The notes under the pieces are model-generated. The model was not told where the DNA came from. It worked only from the letters and a program-made list of their open reading frames with translations, and did not search any database. 64,000 nucleotides of DNA from Caulobacter sp. BK020. GTDB lineage: Bacteria; Pseudomonadota; Alphaproteobacteria; Caulobacterales; Caulobacteraceae. Each line of letters starts with the position of its first letter. Positions within the stretch are counted from its first letter, which is position 1. Below are positions 49,322 to 59,179 of this stretch, piece after piece. The position numbers and the translations under genes are program-made. The DNA lies in assembly GCF_004342605.1 (NCBI RefSeq), contig NZ_SLZL01000003.1, forward strand, positions 248,001 to 312,000, read 5' to 3'.

Positions 49322-49744
49322 TCAGAGCAGGATGCTCTCGTTCGCCGGCGCTGAAACAGGTCTTGGCCTCAGCAGTCGCGCCACGCGGGCCAGAAGCTGG
49401 GCGTCGGTGAAGGGCTTGGCCAGATAGTCGCGGGCCCCCAGGGCCAGCGCCTCCTTGATGTCGCCCGGCGCGTTGCGGGCCGTCAGCATCATGACCGGGA
49501 TATGCGCCACCCGCGGGCTCTTCCTCAGGTGGCGAAGGACGCCGAAGCCGTCGAGGCGCGGCATGTTGACGTCCAGAATGACGGCCGCGGGTTGGGCGCT
49601 GTGGATGCCGTCGAGCGCCTCCCAGCCGTCGCGGCCATAGACGGTGTCGTAGCCGGCCAGACCCAGCCGGGTGGTCAGCAGTTCCAGGACGCTGCGGTCG
49701 TCCTCGGCGATGAAGATTCGTCTGGCTCTGGCTTCAGGCGGCAT
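49322..49744 (-). CDS. Single-domain response regulator (REC only)
   Basis: A 140-residue receiver. The acidic pocket is IAEDD, the phosphorylation site Asp58 in VILDVNMPRLDG, the switch Thr in VMMLTARNAPGD, and Lys110 in DYLAKPF. No output domain follows, so it works through protein contact, as DivK does. It overlaps the end of the hybrid kinase gene by 11 bp and is very probably its partner. Confidence 0.93.
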   Translation of the reverse strand: MPPEARARRIFIAEDDRSVLELLTTRLGLAGYDTVYGRDGWEALDGIHSAQPAAVILDVNMPRLDGFGVLRHLRKSPRVAHIPVMMLTARNAPGDIKEALALGARDYLAKPFTDAQLLARVARLLRPRPVSAPANESILL

Positions 49745-52700
49745 GGTCGACCGTTTCGAACTGGAGCGCGCGATTGATCTCGTGGATCAGGACGCGCGTC
49801 TCAAGCGGCTTGGCGACGACGCCGTCGAACACGCCGGCGGGCGCCTCCGTCGCGTCGGCGGAGAAGGCGATGATCGGAACATTGTCGTTGAGGCGGCTTT
49901 GGCGAATGGCCCGCGCCGCGGCCACCCCGCCCATGCCCGGCATCCGCAGGTCCATCAGGATAATGTCGAACGGCTCGGCCCCCGCCCGGGCCACCGCCGC
50001 TTCGCCGTCGACGGCTTCGCTGGTTTCCGCGCCGAAAGCGTCCAGCACGGTGCGCACCAGGTCGCGGTTGACGGGGTTGTCGTCGACCACCAGCACGCGG
50101 CAGGCGACGGGAAGGTCGGCCGCTTGGTTCGTGGCGCTGGCCAGGGCCGCGGACTCGACCTCGCCGGCGGGCAGCTCGAACCAGAAACGGCTGCCTCGGC
50201 CAAGGGCGCTCTCGACGCCGATCTGGCCGCCCATGGCCTCGACCAGACCCTTGCAGATGGCCAGGCCCAGGCCTGTGCCGCCATGTCGCCGCGTCGAGGA
50301 GCCGTCGATCTGCGAGAAGCGCTTGAACAGCTGGTCCAGCCGGTCGGCCGGAACGCCGCCGCCGGTGTCGTGGACGGAGATCAGAAGCGTTTTCGGCCCC
50401 TGGCGCCATGCGACCTCGACCATGACTCCGCCGTGGTCGGTGAACTTGACGGCGTTGCCGATCAGGTTGAGCAGCACCTGGCGCACCCGGTCGGGCGCGA
50501 TGAACAGGGCCGGAGGCAGGGTGTCGGCGCCGGCGATGTCCAGCGTGATCCCCTTTTCATGGGCCTGACAGGCGAAGAGATCCAGCGCGTCCTCGATCAC
50601 GCGGCGCGGGTCGCAGACGGCGCTGCGGATCTCGACCTGGCCGGCCTCCAGCTTGGAGAAGTCGAGAATGTCGTTGATGGTCGACATCAGGGCCTGGCCG
50701 GCGTTGGCGACCCGGTCGACGAACCGCCGGGTGGCGGGCGACAGCTCCGGCTGGTCCGCGATCAGGCGCGAGAAGCCGAGCACAGCCGTCAGCGGCGTGC
50801 GCAGCTCGTGGCTCATGTTCGACAGGAACTCGGACTTGACCGCGGCGGCGGCCTCGGCCTCCGCGCGAGCCTCCATCAGCGCCGCTTCCATCGCCTTGCG
50901 CGCGGTGATCTCGCGGGCGACGTCCTGGATGGAGACCAGCGCGCCCGCCTCGTCGAAGGACAGCTTCGGCTGGCCTTCCAGCCAGATCCACCGGCCGTCC
51001 TTGTGCTGCGCCCTGAACTCGTAGGGCTCCGAGATCGCGGAAGGGCCGCGGCGGATCAGGGCCATGTAGTAGTTGATCATGTGCTCCCGGTCGTCGGGAT
51101 GGGTCAGATCGACGACACGCCGGCCGACCAGCTCTTCCGGCTCGCGGCCCAGCACGGTGCGGCAGGCCGGTGAGATGAAGCAGATCTGGCCAGCGGGATT
51201 GAAGGTGGCGATCATGTCGCTGGCGTTGTCGGCCAGCAGGCGATAGCGCGCCTCGTTCTCGGCGAGCGCGGCCTGGGCCCTGCGGTCTTCGGTGATGTCG
51301 CAAACCGTGCCCATCATGAACGCGGGAAGGCCGTCGGCGCCCCTGACGGTGATCGAACTGCCCGAGACGCAACGCTCCTCGCCGTCGGGGCGGACGATGC
51401 GGGTGGGCACGTTGTGATCGTCCTCGCCGGTGCGCAGGCGCTCGGCGATCCGCGCCAGCGTCCAGGCCCGATCGCCGGGGTGGAGGCAGTCGTTGAAGAG
51501 GTCGATCTCCGGCTGCTCGACATAGTCCAGGCCATAGATCTCGAACATCTTGCGCGAGACGTCGAGATGGCGCGTGCGCAGGTCGTACCGCCAATAGCCA
51601 AGACCGCCGATGTCTTCGGCCAGCAGCGCGCGCTGGGCCTGTTCGCGGGCGTGGTCGCGCGCCGTGATCAGCTCCAGCTCCAGGGCCTTGCGGTCGGAGA
51701 TGTCGCGGGAGACGCTGACGATCTCCTGGGGCGCGCCATCCCCGTCCCGCACCAGCTGGAGGTTGGATTCCACCCAGACGTAATGGCCCCGCCTGTGGCG
51801 CGACCGGTGCTGGATCGTCTTGTGGTCCAGGCCGCGGGACATCTGGTCGAAGACGGTCATGACCGCGTCACGATCCTGCGGATGCAGGACGCTCGGGACG
51901 GTCAGGCCGACGGTCTCGGCCACGGTGTAGCCCAGCAATCGCTCGACGGCCGGGGAGATGAACGAGCCGCCGCCCGAGAAGTCGTAGCGGGTGATGACGT
52001 CGCCGGCGTGTTCGGTGACCAGGCGGTAGTGCATCTCGCGGCGCCGGAGGGTTTCGATCGTCGCGACCGTGTCGGTGACGTCCTGGAAGAGCCCGAAAAC
52101 GGCCGTTGGTCGCCCCTGATCGTCCTGTTCGCAGACGCCGCGGCTGGCCACGTGCCGCAAGGCGCCGTCCGCGCGAATGAGGCGGAGCTGGAAGTCGAAG
52201 CCAGTCCCCGTCTCGATCGTCGAGATCACATGGCGTCGGACCCGTTCGCGATCATCGGGGTGATAGAAGGCGACCGCGTCGTCGATGTTGGGATCGAAGG
52301 TCTCCCGATCGACCCCATAGATCGCGTACACCGCGTCCGACCAGGTGATGGCGTCGGTGGACAGGTCCAGGCGCCAGTGGCCGACACCGGCCATGGTCTC
52401 GGCGATTTCGAGCAGGCGCTGCTTTTCCCGGGTCTCCCGGTGGGCCTTGGCCAGCTCGAATTCATCGACCACGATCCGCGCCAGCAGCCTCAGCCGCTCC
52501 AGCGCCGCATCGTCGGGCCGAGGGCGCGGCTTGTGATCGAGGACGCACAGCGTTCCCAGGTTATGGCCGTCCTTGGTGGTCAGGGTGGCGCCGGCGTAGA
52601 AGCGCAGGTCGGGCGGGCCGGTGACCAGGGGATTATCGACGAAGCGCGGGTCGGTCGAGGCGTCCTCGACCACCATGACGGACTCGGGGCCCAGATCGAT

Positions 52701-52925
52701 GGCGTAGCCGCAAAACGCCTTGTCGCGCGGCGTTTCGGTCTCTTCGACGCCCACCCTGGCCTTGAACCACAGGCGTTGCTCATCGACGAGGGAGACCACG
52801 GCGATCGGGGTGTCGAACAGGTTCGCGGCCAGGCCGGCCAATCGGTCGATCGCCGGGTCCGCCTGGGTGTCCAGCACGCCGAAGGACCGCAAGGCGTCCA
52901 GCCTGAGCGTCTCGCGATCGCCCAT
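49734..52925 (-). CDS. Hybrid histidine kinase: GAF, four PAS, HisKA/HATPase, REC
   Basis: A 1063-residue signalling protein with no membrane segment, hence cytoplasmic. Residues 1-165 are a GAF domain. Four PAS domains follow at about 175-290, 295-410, 425-550 and 560-685. The H box SNMSHELRTPLTAVLGFSRL puts the phosphorylated His near 707. The ATPase domain has the N and G boxes (NLIGNAVKFTDHGGVMVEVA, HGGTGLGLAICKGLVEAMGG). A C-terminal receiver holds its Asp in DIILMDLRMPGMGG near 992. ATG 52925 follows GGGGAGAG; an upstream ATG adds 10 residues. The signal is unknown; PAS domains could bind haem or flavin. Confidence 0.93.
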   Translation of the reverse strand: MGDRETLRLDALRSFGVLDTQADPAIDRLAGLAANLFDTPIAVVSLVDEQRLWFKARVGVEETETPRDKAFCGYAIDLGPESVMVVEDASTDPRFVDNPLVTGPPDLRFYAGATLTTKDGHNLGTLCVLDHKPRPRPDDAALERLRLLARIVVDEFELAKAHRETREKQRLLEIAETMAGVGHWRLDLSTDAITWSDAVYAIYGVDRETFDPNIDDAVAFYHPDDRERVRRHVISTIETGTGFDFQLRLIRADGALRHVASRGVCEQDDQGRPTAVFGLFQDVTDTVATIETLRRREMHYRLVTEHAGDVITRYDFSGGGSFISPAVERLLGYTVAETVGLTVPSVLHPQDRDAVMTVFDQMSRGLDHKTIQHRSRHRRGHYVWVESNLQLVRDGDGAPQEIVSVSRDISDRKALELELITARDHAREQAQRALLAEDIGGLGYWRYDLRTRHLDVSRKMFEIYGLDYVEQPEIDLFNDCLHPGDRAWTLARIAERLRTGEDDHNVPTRIVRPDGEERCVSGSSITVRGADGLPAFMMGTVCDITEDRRAQAALAENEARYRLLADNASDMIATFNPAGQICFISPACRTVLGREPEELVGRRVVDLTHPDDREHMINYYMALIRRGPSAISEPYEFRAQHKDGRWIWLEGQPKLSFDEAGALVSIQDVAREITARKAMEAALMEARAEAEAAAAVKSEFLSNMSHELRTPLTAVLGFSRLIADQPELSPATRRFVDRVANAGQALMSTINDILDFSKLEAGQVEIRSAVCDPRRVIEDALDLFACQAHEKGITLDIAGADTLPPALFIAPDRVRQVLLNLIGNAVKFTDHGGVMVEVAWRQGPKTLLISVHDTGGGVPADRLDQLFKRFSQIDGSSTRRHGGTGLGLAICKGLVEAMGGQIGVESALGRGSRFWFELPAGEVESAALASATNQAADLPVACRVLVVDDNPVNRDLVRTVLDAFGAETSEAVDGEAAVARAGAEPFDIILMDLRMPGMGGVAAARAIRQSRLNDNVPIIAFSADATEAPAGVFDGVVAKPLETRVLIHEINRALQFETVDHAA

Positions 52926-53045
52926 GTCTCTCCCCGTCCGTCGTTTACTCGACACTACAGGGGAGACGCCGCGGAAAGGCTAACGCGGTGTGTGGCGGAT
53001 TGGCGCAGGTTGAGAGGACCTTGAAATTCGCCCTCGCGGAGCGTT

Positions 53046-53222
53046 TCAGTCCTCGCGCTTGGCGCCGTCCAAGTCGCGTTGCAAACGGTCGGCCCGCGCG
53101 GCCTCCAGGGCCTTGTCGGCCTTGGTCCGGCCGAACCGGGCGCGGTTCTCGGCGGCCCTGGTCTTGGCGTCGGTCTTGGCCTTGGCCTTGCGGGCCTGGT
53201 TCAGGTTGAGGATCTCGGCCAT
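53046..53222 (-). CDS. DUF4169-family small protein
   Basis: A 58-residue highly charged protein beginning MAEILNLNQARKAKAK and ending DLDGAKRED. The N-terminal block and Lys/Arg/Ala-rich helix match DUF4169, a short alphaproteobacterial family of unknown function. The start is 3 bases after the stop of the upstream DUF6807-type gene on the same strand, so the two are one transcript. It was found by reading the minus strand directly. Confidence 0.75.
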   Translation of the reverse strand: MAEILNLNQARKAKAKTDAKTRAAENRARFGRTKADKALEAARADRLQRDLDGAKRED

Positions 53223-53225
53223 GGC

Positions 53226-54221
53226 CTAGCCCTTCTTCTTCGGCCCGGCGGGGGCGGGGGTCGCCGGCCGCAGGATCAGCGTCGATTGCAGGCGCAGGGT
53301 CTGGCCCTTCTTCAGCACGAACGGCGCCCGTCCGGGAAAGACGCAGTTCTGCATCGACAGTTCCCGGCGCAGGATCCAGCGGGTGATCGGCGCGCCGTTG
53401 GCCTTGCAGGCCAGGCCCACGGTCCAGGCCGGCGCGCCGCCGCCCGGCGTCCAGGCGAACCCCATGGCCTTGCCGGCCTCGACCGGCCCCACGGCCGGGG
53501 TCACGCTCTTGCCGCCGGAGCCGAAATTCAGCCGATCGGGCTTGATCAGCCGCACCGAAAAGCCGCCATAGCCCTTCTCGTCGTCGCTGCCGCCCAGGGC
53601 CAGGGTGTCGGACCGCGCGGTGATCACCGTGTCGAAATCGATGCGCCGCGCGCCCGCCTTCAGCGGATAGACGCGGACCTTGGTGGTCTCGCGCGCCACA
53701 TAGTTCACCTCGGGCGCGGAATTGACGATCCAGTCGGCGTTGACCACCAGGGTCCCGCCGCCGGCGCTGTCGCCCTTGAAGCGCTTCTCGCGGACATGGA
53801 AGGTCAGGCCTTTCATGAACCAGCCGTCGGCGACCGGCTTGCCGTCGACCAGCACCTGATGCCAGCTCCAGAACGCCCCGCGCTGGTGCAGGTGGTCGGC
53901 GGGACGGTCCTCGGTCAGCACCGTTCCGTCGGGCGCCCAGATCGGGTGGACATAGTTCAGGCGGCCGGCCTCGTGCGGATCAGCCGGGGCGGTGCGGTAG
54001 AACAGCACGCTCTTGCCGCCGTCGATGATGGTGACGCCGTCGGCGGCGAACACCGCATCGACCCGGGGCAGGGGGGAGGCGGGCGCGGGCTCCGAAGGCG
54101 CGGGCGTCGCGGCGGCCGGCTGGGCCACCGTCGGCGGCTGGGTCGCCGTCTGCGCCCCGGCCATCCCCGCCGAGGCGAGGGCGCCGGCCAGCACGATCAG
54201 GGCGACGAGCGATCGGATCAT
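53226..54221 (-). CDS. Secreted DUF6807 (PmoA-like) protein
   Basis: A 331-residue exported protein (signal peptide ending MAGAQT, residue 23). The family core is HPIWAPDGTVLTEDRPADHL, then HQRGAFWSWHQV, with further segments RRIDFDTVITARSDTLALGG and GWFMKGLTFHVREKRF. The family was once labelled methane oxygenase PmoA, but that label is misleading; members are often near sugar-degradation genes and may bind or hydrolyse carbohydrates. ATG 54221 is chosen since it starts the signal peptide. Confidence 0.75.
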   Translation of the reverse strand: MIRSLVALIVLAGALASAGMAGAQTATQPPTVAQPAAATPAPSEPAPASPLPRVDAVFAADGVTIIDGGKSVLFYRTAPADPHEAGRLNYVHPIWAPDGTVLTEDRPADHLHQRGAFWSWHQVLVDGKPVADGWFMKGLTFHVREKRFKGDSAGGGTLVVNADWIVNSAPEVNYVARETTKVRVYPLKAGARRIDFDTVITARSDTLALGGSDDEKGYGGFSVRLIKPDRLNFGSGGKSVTPAVGPVEAGKAMGFAWTPGGGAPAWTVGLACKANGAPITRWILRRELSMQNCVFPGRAPFVLKKGQTLRLQSTLILRPATPAPAGPKKKG

Positions 54222-54393
54222 CGGTGTTTCCCCCGCGGCGTTCGCCGAGTGATAGCCAGGAACGCGACATCCGCAAAGTCGCAACCTTGGCTAGAACGTA
54301 AAGTGAACATCTTCAGTCCGCAAGCCTTCCGGAAACTGCGCCGAGCCCTGACCCGTTTACCCTGCCAAGACGTCCATCAACAGGAGGAACGTG

Positions 54394-54630
54394 ATGATCG
54401 ACGCCTCGCAAATCCGCGAACACCTGGAAGTGGTCGGCTCGGACGGCGGTCATGTCGGCCGGGTGGATCATGTGGTCGGCGGCGAGATCGAGCTGGCCAA
54501 GCTGGACCTGGGCGGCGCCCTCAAGCACCACCTGATCCCGATCACCTGGGTCGACCATGTCGACGACGACGGCGTGCACCTGAACCTGACCCAGGACGAC
54601 GCCAAGGCGCGCTGGCGCGAAAAGCACTGA
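54394..54630 (+). CDS. DUF2171-domain protein
   Basis: A 78-residue protein with the PRC-barrel-like DUF2171 core (DASQIREHLEVVGSDGGHVG, then VDHVVGGEIELAKLDLGGAL, then HHLIPITWVDHVDD). AGGAGG at 54382-54387 is best spaced for ATG 54394; GTG 54391 is possible. The role of these small acidic proteins is unknown; they are often stress induced in soil bacteria. Confidence 0.85.
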   Translation: MIDASQIREHLEVVGSDGGHVGRVDHVVGGEIELAKLDLGGALKHHLIPITWVDHVDDDGVHLNLTQDDAKARWREKH

Positions 54631-54718
54631 CGCGCCTCGCGACGCCGCTTCGCGGCGATTGACAGTCTCGTCCCGCCGACCGATCCCTCGCCCGCCAAAA
54701 GGGTGAGGGATCGCGCGC

Positions 54719-55357
54719 ATGTACCAGCTCTATTACAGCCCCAGCACGGCCAGCCTTGCGGTGCACTGGATGCTGATCGAGATCGGCGCGCCGTTCGAGC
54801 TGATCCTGACCGACATCGCCGCCGGCGCGCAGAAGGCTCCCGACTATCTGAAGCTCAATCCGGGCGGCGTCGTGCCCACCCTGATCGTCGACGGCGCGCC
54901 GGTGCTGGAGAGCACGGCGATCCTGATGCTGCTGGCCGAGCGCCACCCCGACAAGGGCCTGGCCCCGGCGCCGGGCGCGCCGGAACGGGCGGCTTATCTG
55001 CAGTGGATGGTCTATCTGGCCAACGCCCTGATGCCCAGCTTCCGCGCCTGGTACTATCCGCAGGAGCCGGCGGGCGAAGCCAACGCCGAGGCGGCCCAGG
55101 CGGCGGCGCGGGCGCGGATCGAGGCGGCCTGGGACCGCGTCGACGCCCAGCTGGCGGCCAAGGGTCCCTACATGCTGGGCGAGCGGCTGTCGGCGGTGGA
55201 CTTCCTGGCCACCATGCTGATGCGCTGGTCGCGCAACCTGCCCCGGCAAGCCACGGCCTGGCCCAACATCGCCCGCTACCTGGCGCGGATGCGGGCCATG
55301 CCGTCCCTGCGCGAAGTCCACGCCCGCGAGGGGCTGACCGACTGGATCGACGGCTAG
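54719..55357 (+). CDS. Glutathione S-transferase family protein
   Basis: A 212-residue protein. The N-terminal thioredoxin-like domain has LYYSPSTASLAVHWMLIEIG and KLNPGGVVPTLIVDGAPVLE, with Ser in the position of the glutathione-activating residue and the cis-Pro in VVPTL. The C-terminal helical domain includes GPYMLGERLSAVDFLATMLM. It probably conjugates or reduces with glutathione; the substrate is unknown. The stop TAG is created by the CTAG edge of repeat copy 4. Confidence 0.9.
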   Translation: MYQLYYSPSTASLAVHWMLIEIGAPFELILTDIAAGAQKAPDYLKLNPGGVVPTLIVDGAPVLESTAILMLLAERHPDKGLAPAPGAPERAAYLQWMVYLANALMPSFRAWYYPQEPAGEANAEAAQAAARARIEAAWDRVDAQLAAKGPYMLGERLSAVDFLATMLMRWSRNLPRQATAWPNIARYLARMRAMPSLREVHAREGLTDWIDG

Positions 55358-55459
55358 AGCAAATCGCGCGATATAGGAATCGCACGATTTGCTCTAGGTT
55401 TTTGTTTTCGCATCGCTTTTGCGGAAAACCGGCATCCACTTTTCCGCGCGATGCTCTAG
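55354..55459 (+). repeat. CTAG-bounded palindromic element, copy 4 (106 bp)
   Basis: The cleanest copy. The first stem runs 55354-55397, then GTTTTTGTTTTCGC, then a second stem in which GCATCGC pairs with GCGATGC and GCGGAAAA with TTTTCCGC. It lies between convergent GST and CAP genes and makes the GST stop codon. Confidence 0.92.
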
Positions 55460-55462
55460 GCC

Positions 55463-56050
55463 TCAGCGCGGCAGGGCGCCGGCGAAGTCGATCACGCACA
55501 TGTAGCCGTAGGCGCGGTGCGGGCCGCAGGCCACGCCGGCCAGCTGGTAGCTGGCGGCGAAGATGTTGCGGCGATGGCCGCGATTGGGCACGCCGCTATC
55601 GATGATCAGCTGGCGGACGACATCGCGCGGGTCTTCGAACCCGTAGGAGATGTTCTCGGCCGAAAGGCCGGCCCAGACGCCCTGGCCACGCAGCCTCTGG
55701 CCCAGGGAGCCGGCCGGACCATGGCCGACGTCGCCGCGCGGGCCTTGGACCTGGGCGTGCTGGCGGGCCGCGGCGGCGATGCGTCGATCCGGCTCGAGGG
55801 GCGGCAGCGAGGCCTGGCGCTCCAGGAAATCGATCGCCTCCTCGACGGCGGCGGGATCGTCGCTCCGGTTCAGCTCGCGGCGCAGTTCGTCGGCATATTC
55901 GGCCGGGCGGGCGCGGGCGAAGTTGAGCTCGTCCAGGACGGCGGTGTCGAGGCGAGGGTTCAAGGACGCAGACTGGGCGGCGGGCGCCAGGGCGAGGAAC
56001 ATCAGGCCGGCGAACGCCGGAGCCAAGGCCATGCGGCCGGAAATGCGCAT
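55463..56050 (-). CDS. Secreted CAP/SCP-domain protein
   Basis: A 195-residue exported protein (signal peptide ending AQSASL, residue 28). The CAP fold is clear: LDELNFARARPAEYADELRR, RRIAAAARQHAQVQGPRGDV, then GHGPAGSLGQRL, WAGLSAENISYGFEDPRDVV, and NRGHRRNIFAASYQLAGVAC. Bacterial CAP proteins are periplasmic or surface proteins with unclear function. Two cysteines near the C-terminus could pair. Confidence 0.87.
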   Translation of the reverse strand: MRISGRMALAPAFAGLMFLALAPAAQSASLNPRLDTAVLDELNFARARPAEYADELRRELNRSDDPAAVEEAIDFLERQASLPPLEPDRRIAAAARQHAQVQGPRGDVGHGPAGSLGQRLRGQGVWAGLSAENISYGFEDPRDVVRQLIIDSGVPNRGHRRNIFAASYQLAGVACGPHRAYGYMCVIDFAGALPR

Positions 56051-56135
56051 GCGCGCTCCCGAGAATCAGACGCCCCAGGCCTGACCTACCACGCTCCGGA
56101 GAAGCGTGCAGTCGCGCGGAATGTCGCGGCCGCCA

Positions 56136-56282
56136 TCAGCCCTGCGGATCGTCGGCCGGAGGCTTGGCGGGGGCGCCGGCGGCCTTGGCCGCGGCCTTGT
56201 CGGCGGCTTTCTGCGCGGCCTTCTGGGCTTTCAGGCGCTCGCGTTCCTGGCGTTCGAAGCTGTAGTTCGGGGTGCGCGCCAT
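56136..56282 (-). CDS. Small basic Lys/Ala-rich protein
   Basis: A 48-residue protein starting MARTPNYSFERQERERLKAQ and continuing as a Lys/Ala-rich helix with a Pro-rich end. I have no function for it. Short proteins with this NYSFERQERERLK start recur in Caulobacter relatives as far as I recall. It lies between the CAP gene and aspC-type gene. Confidence 0.6.
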   Translation of the reverse strand: MARTPNYSFERQERERLKAQKAAQKAADKAAAKAAGAPAKPPADDPQG

Positions 56283-56398
56283 GACGATCTCCTGGCCGCG
56301 GGAGGCGGCGACAAGGAGCCGTAGCGCGGTTCGCGGCCGACTTACAGCCGTCATCCTCGCCGAAGGGCCAGAATGACGGCCGCAGCCGGGCGGAAAGG

Positions 56399-57604
<1,206 letters not shown>

Positions 57605-57865
57605 TCAGGACTCCCCTGGGAGGACGTGGACTCGAAAGACCGGTTTCAGGATTGCGGCGGTGTTTACGCCCGTGCTTGCCGGGGCGCAACGCAACAAAGG
57701 CCGCGGCGCGCGGGGTTCTTGCGCCGATGCGGCGCGCACGGTACCGCTATCACCATCAAGACGAGGAGCGCCCACGCGAGGGGCGGTCCCGGGGAGGAAC
57801 GACCACATCGTCCGCCGACGGCGGGCGATCGACGCAACGACGTCTCTGAAACGAAGGGGGGAACC

Positions 57866-58459
57866 ATGACCAAGATCGCCATCCTGGCCGCCGTGGCCGC
57901 GCTGAGCCTGTCCGCTACCGTGCCGGTAACGGCCAGGGCCGCCGAGCCGGCCGCCCAGGGCATCATGAAGTATGCGATCAACAAGCCGTCCACGGCCTGG
58001 AACGTCTACGGACCGGGCCAGACCAATGCGCCGGTCAAGGACAAGGCGGTGATGGGCGGGGCGGGCGTCCGCATCCAGGTCACCGCGCCATCGCCCGACA
58101 GGCCGTGGGAAAACAGCGCCGGCCAGGGCGTGGACGGCAAGATCACCAAGGGCGACGTCATCACCATCGCCTTCTGGGCCAAGGCCGAGCCGGTCGACGG
58201 CGGGCCGGCCACGGCGAACCTCAGCTCGGTGGGCGTCCAGCAGACGGCCGCGCCGTGGGGCGGCATCGTCGGGGGCAGCGTCGCGGTGACGAGCGGCGAG
58301 TGGAAGCTCTACACTGTCAGCGGGCGGGCCAGCATGGACGCCGAGAAGGGCGCGGCGGGCGTCGGCGTGCACCTGGGCAGCGCCAAGCAGACCGTGGTGC
58401 TGGGGCCGCTGTTCGTGCTGGATTTCGGTCCCAACTACGACCCGTCGATGGCCAAGTAG
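57866..58459 (+). CDS. Secreted carbohydrate-binding-like protein, function uncertain
   Basis: A 197-residue exported protein. The signal peptide ends near ARAAEP (residue 26). The mature part reads as a jelly-roll or CBM-like beta sandwich (YGPGQTNAPVKDKAVMGGAG, DVITIAFWAKAE, SGEWKLYTVSGRASMDAEKG, GPLFVLDFGPNYDPSMAK), resembling sugar-binding modules on cell-surface enzymes. I cannot fix the family. AAGGGGGG before ATG 57866 is a strong ribosome binding site. The 264 bp upstream (57602-57865) shows no other gene. Confidence 0.65.
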   Translation: MTKIAILAAVAALSLSATVPVTARAAEPAAQGIMKYAINKPSTAWNVYGPGQTNAPVKDKAVMGGAGVRIQVTAPSPDRPWENSAGQGVDGKITKGDVITIAFWAKAEPVDGGPATANLSSVGVQQTAAPWGGIVGGSVAVTSGEWKLYTVSGRASMDAEKGAAGVGVHLGSAKQTVVLGPLFVLDFGPNYDPSMAK

Positions 58460-58465
58460 AGCGGC

Positions 58466-59017
58466 TCAACCCCTCTCGCGGCCCTTCTCGCGCATGTGCT
58501 GGATGAACGCCTCCAGGTGCTTGCCCAGATAGGCCAGGGTCGTGTCGTCGATCACCTGGCCGTTCTCGATCTTGGTGTGGGCCTGGCCGACCAGCATCTC
58601 GCTGAGCGGCCAGTACTCGGCCGAGACCTTGCGCAGCGACTGGCGCAGGGCGTCCTGGGCGCGGACCGTGCCGGTGACGCCCGGCGAGGCGCCGAGGATG
58701 CAGGCGGTCTTGCCGTGCAAGGCCGAGGGGCTGCCGCGCGAGGCCCAGTCGATGGCGTTCTTCAGCACGCCGGTCACCCCGTCGTTATATTCGGGGCAGG
58801 CCAGCAGCAGGGCGTCGGCGCCGCGGATGGCGTCCTTCCAGGCCGTCACCGGCGCGGGATCGCCCTGGTCCTCGACGTCCTGGTTGAACAGCGGCAGGTC
58901 GTGCAGGCCGAAGATCTCGATGGCCACGCCCTGCGGCGAACACTCCTGGGCGGCGCGCAGCAGGGCGGTGTTGAACGAGGCGGCCCGCAGGCTGCCGGAA
59001 ACGCCGAGAAGTTTCAT
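58466..59017 (-). CDS. NADPH-dependent FMN reductase
   Basis: A 183-residue flavodoxin-fold enzyme. It has the FMN loop GVSGSLRAASFNTALLRAAQ, then the active-site segment CPEYNDGVTGVLKNAIDWAS and KTACILGASPGVTGTVRAQD. It reduces FMN or quinones with NAD(P)H; azo or chromate reduction is also known for the family. It begins 30 bp from repeat copy 5 on its upstream side. Confidence 0.92.
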   Translation of the reverse strand: MKLLGVSGSLRAASFNTALLRAAQECSPQGVAIEIFGLHDLPLFNQDVEDQGDPAPVTAWKDAIRGADALLLACPEYNDGVTGVLKNAIDWASRGSPSALHGKTACILGASPGVTGTVRAQDALRQSLRKVSAEYWPLSEMLVGQAHTKIENGQVIDDTTLAYLGKHLEAFIQHMREKGRERG

Positions 59018-59046
59018 GAAAGGCTCCGCCGCTGGAGCGGGGGAAC

Positions 59047-59151
59047 CTAGAGCATCGCGCGGAAAAGTGGACGCCGGTTTTCCGCAAAGCGATGCGAAAA
59101 CGAAAATCTAGAGCAAGTCGTGCGATTCCTATATCGCGCGATTTGCTCTAG
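59047..59151 (-). repeat. CTAG-bounded palindromic element, copy 5 (105 bp)
   Basis: Reads in canonical direction on the minus strand, with the stem and TTTT tract oriented to end the ParA-like transcript (stop at 59180-59182). It lies between two leftward genes, unlike the four copies between convergent genes, and gives no stop codon. Confidence 0.88.
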
Positions 59152-59179
59152 TCGGCGTCGTCGCCGGGGGAAAGCCGGA

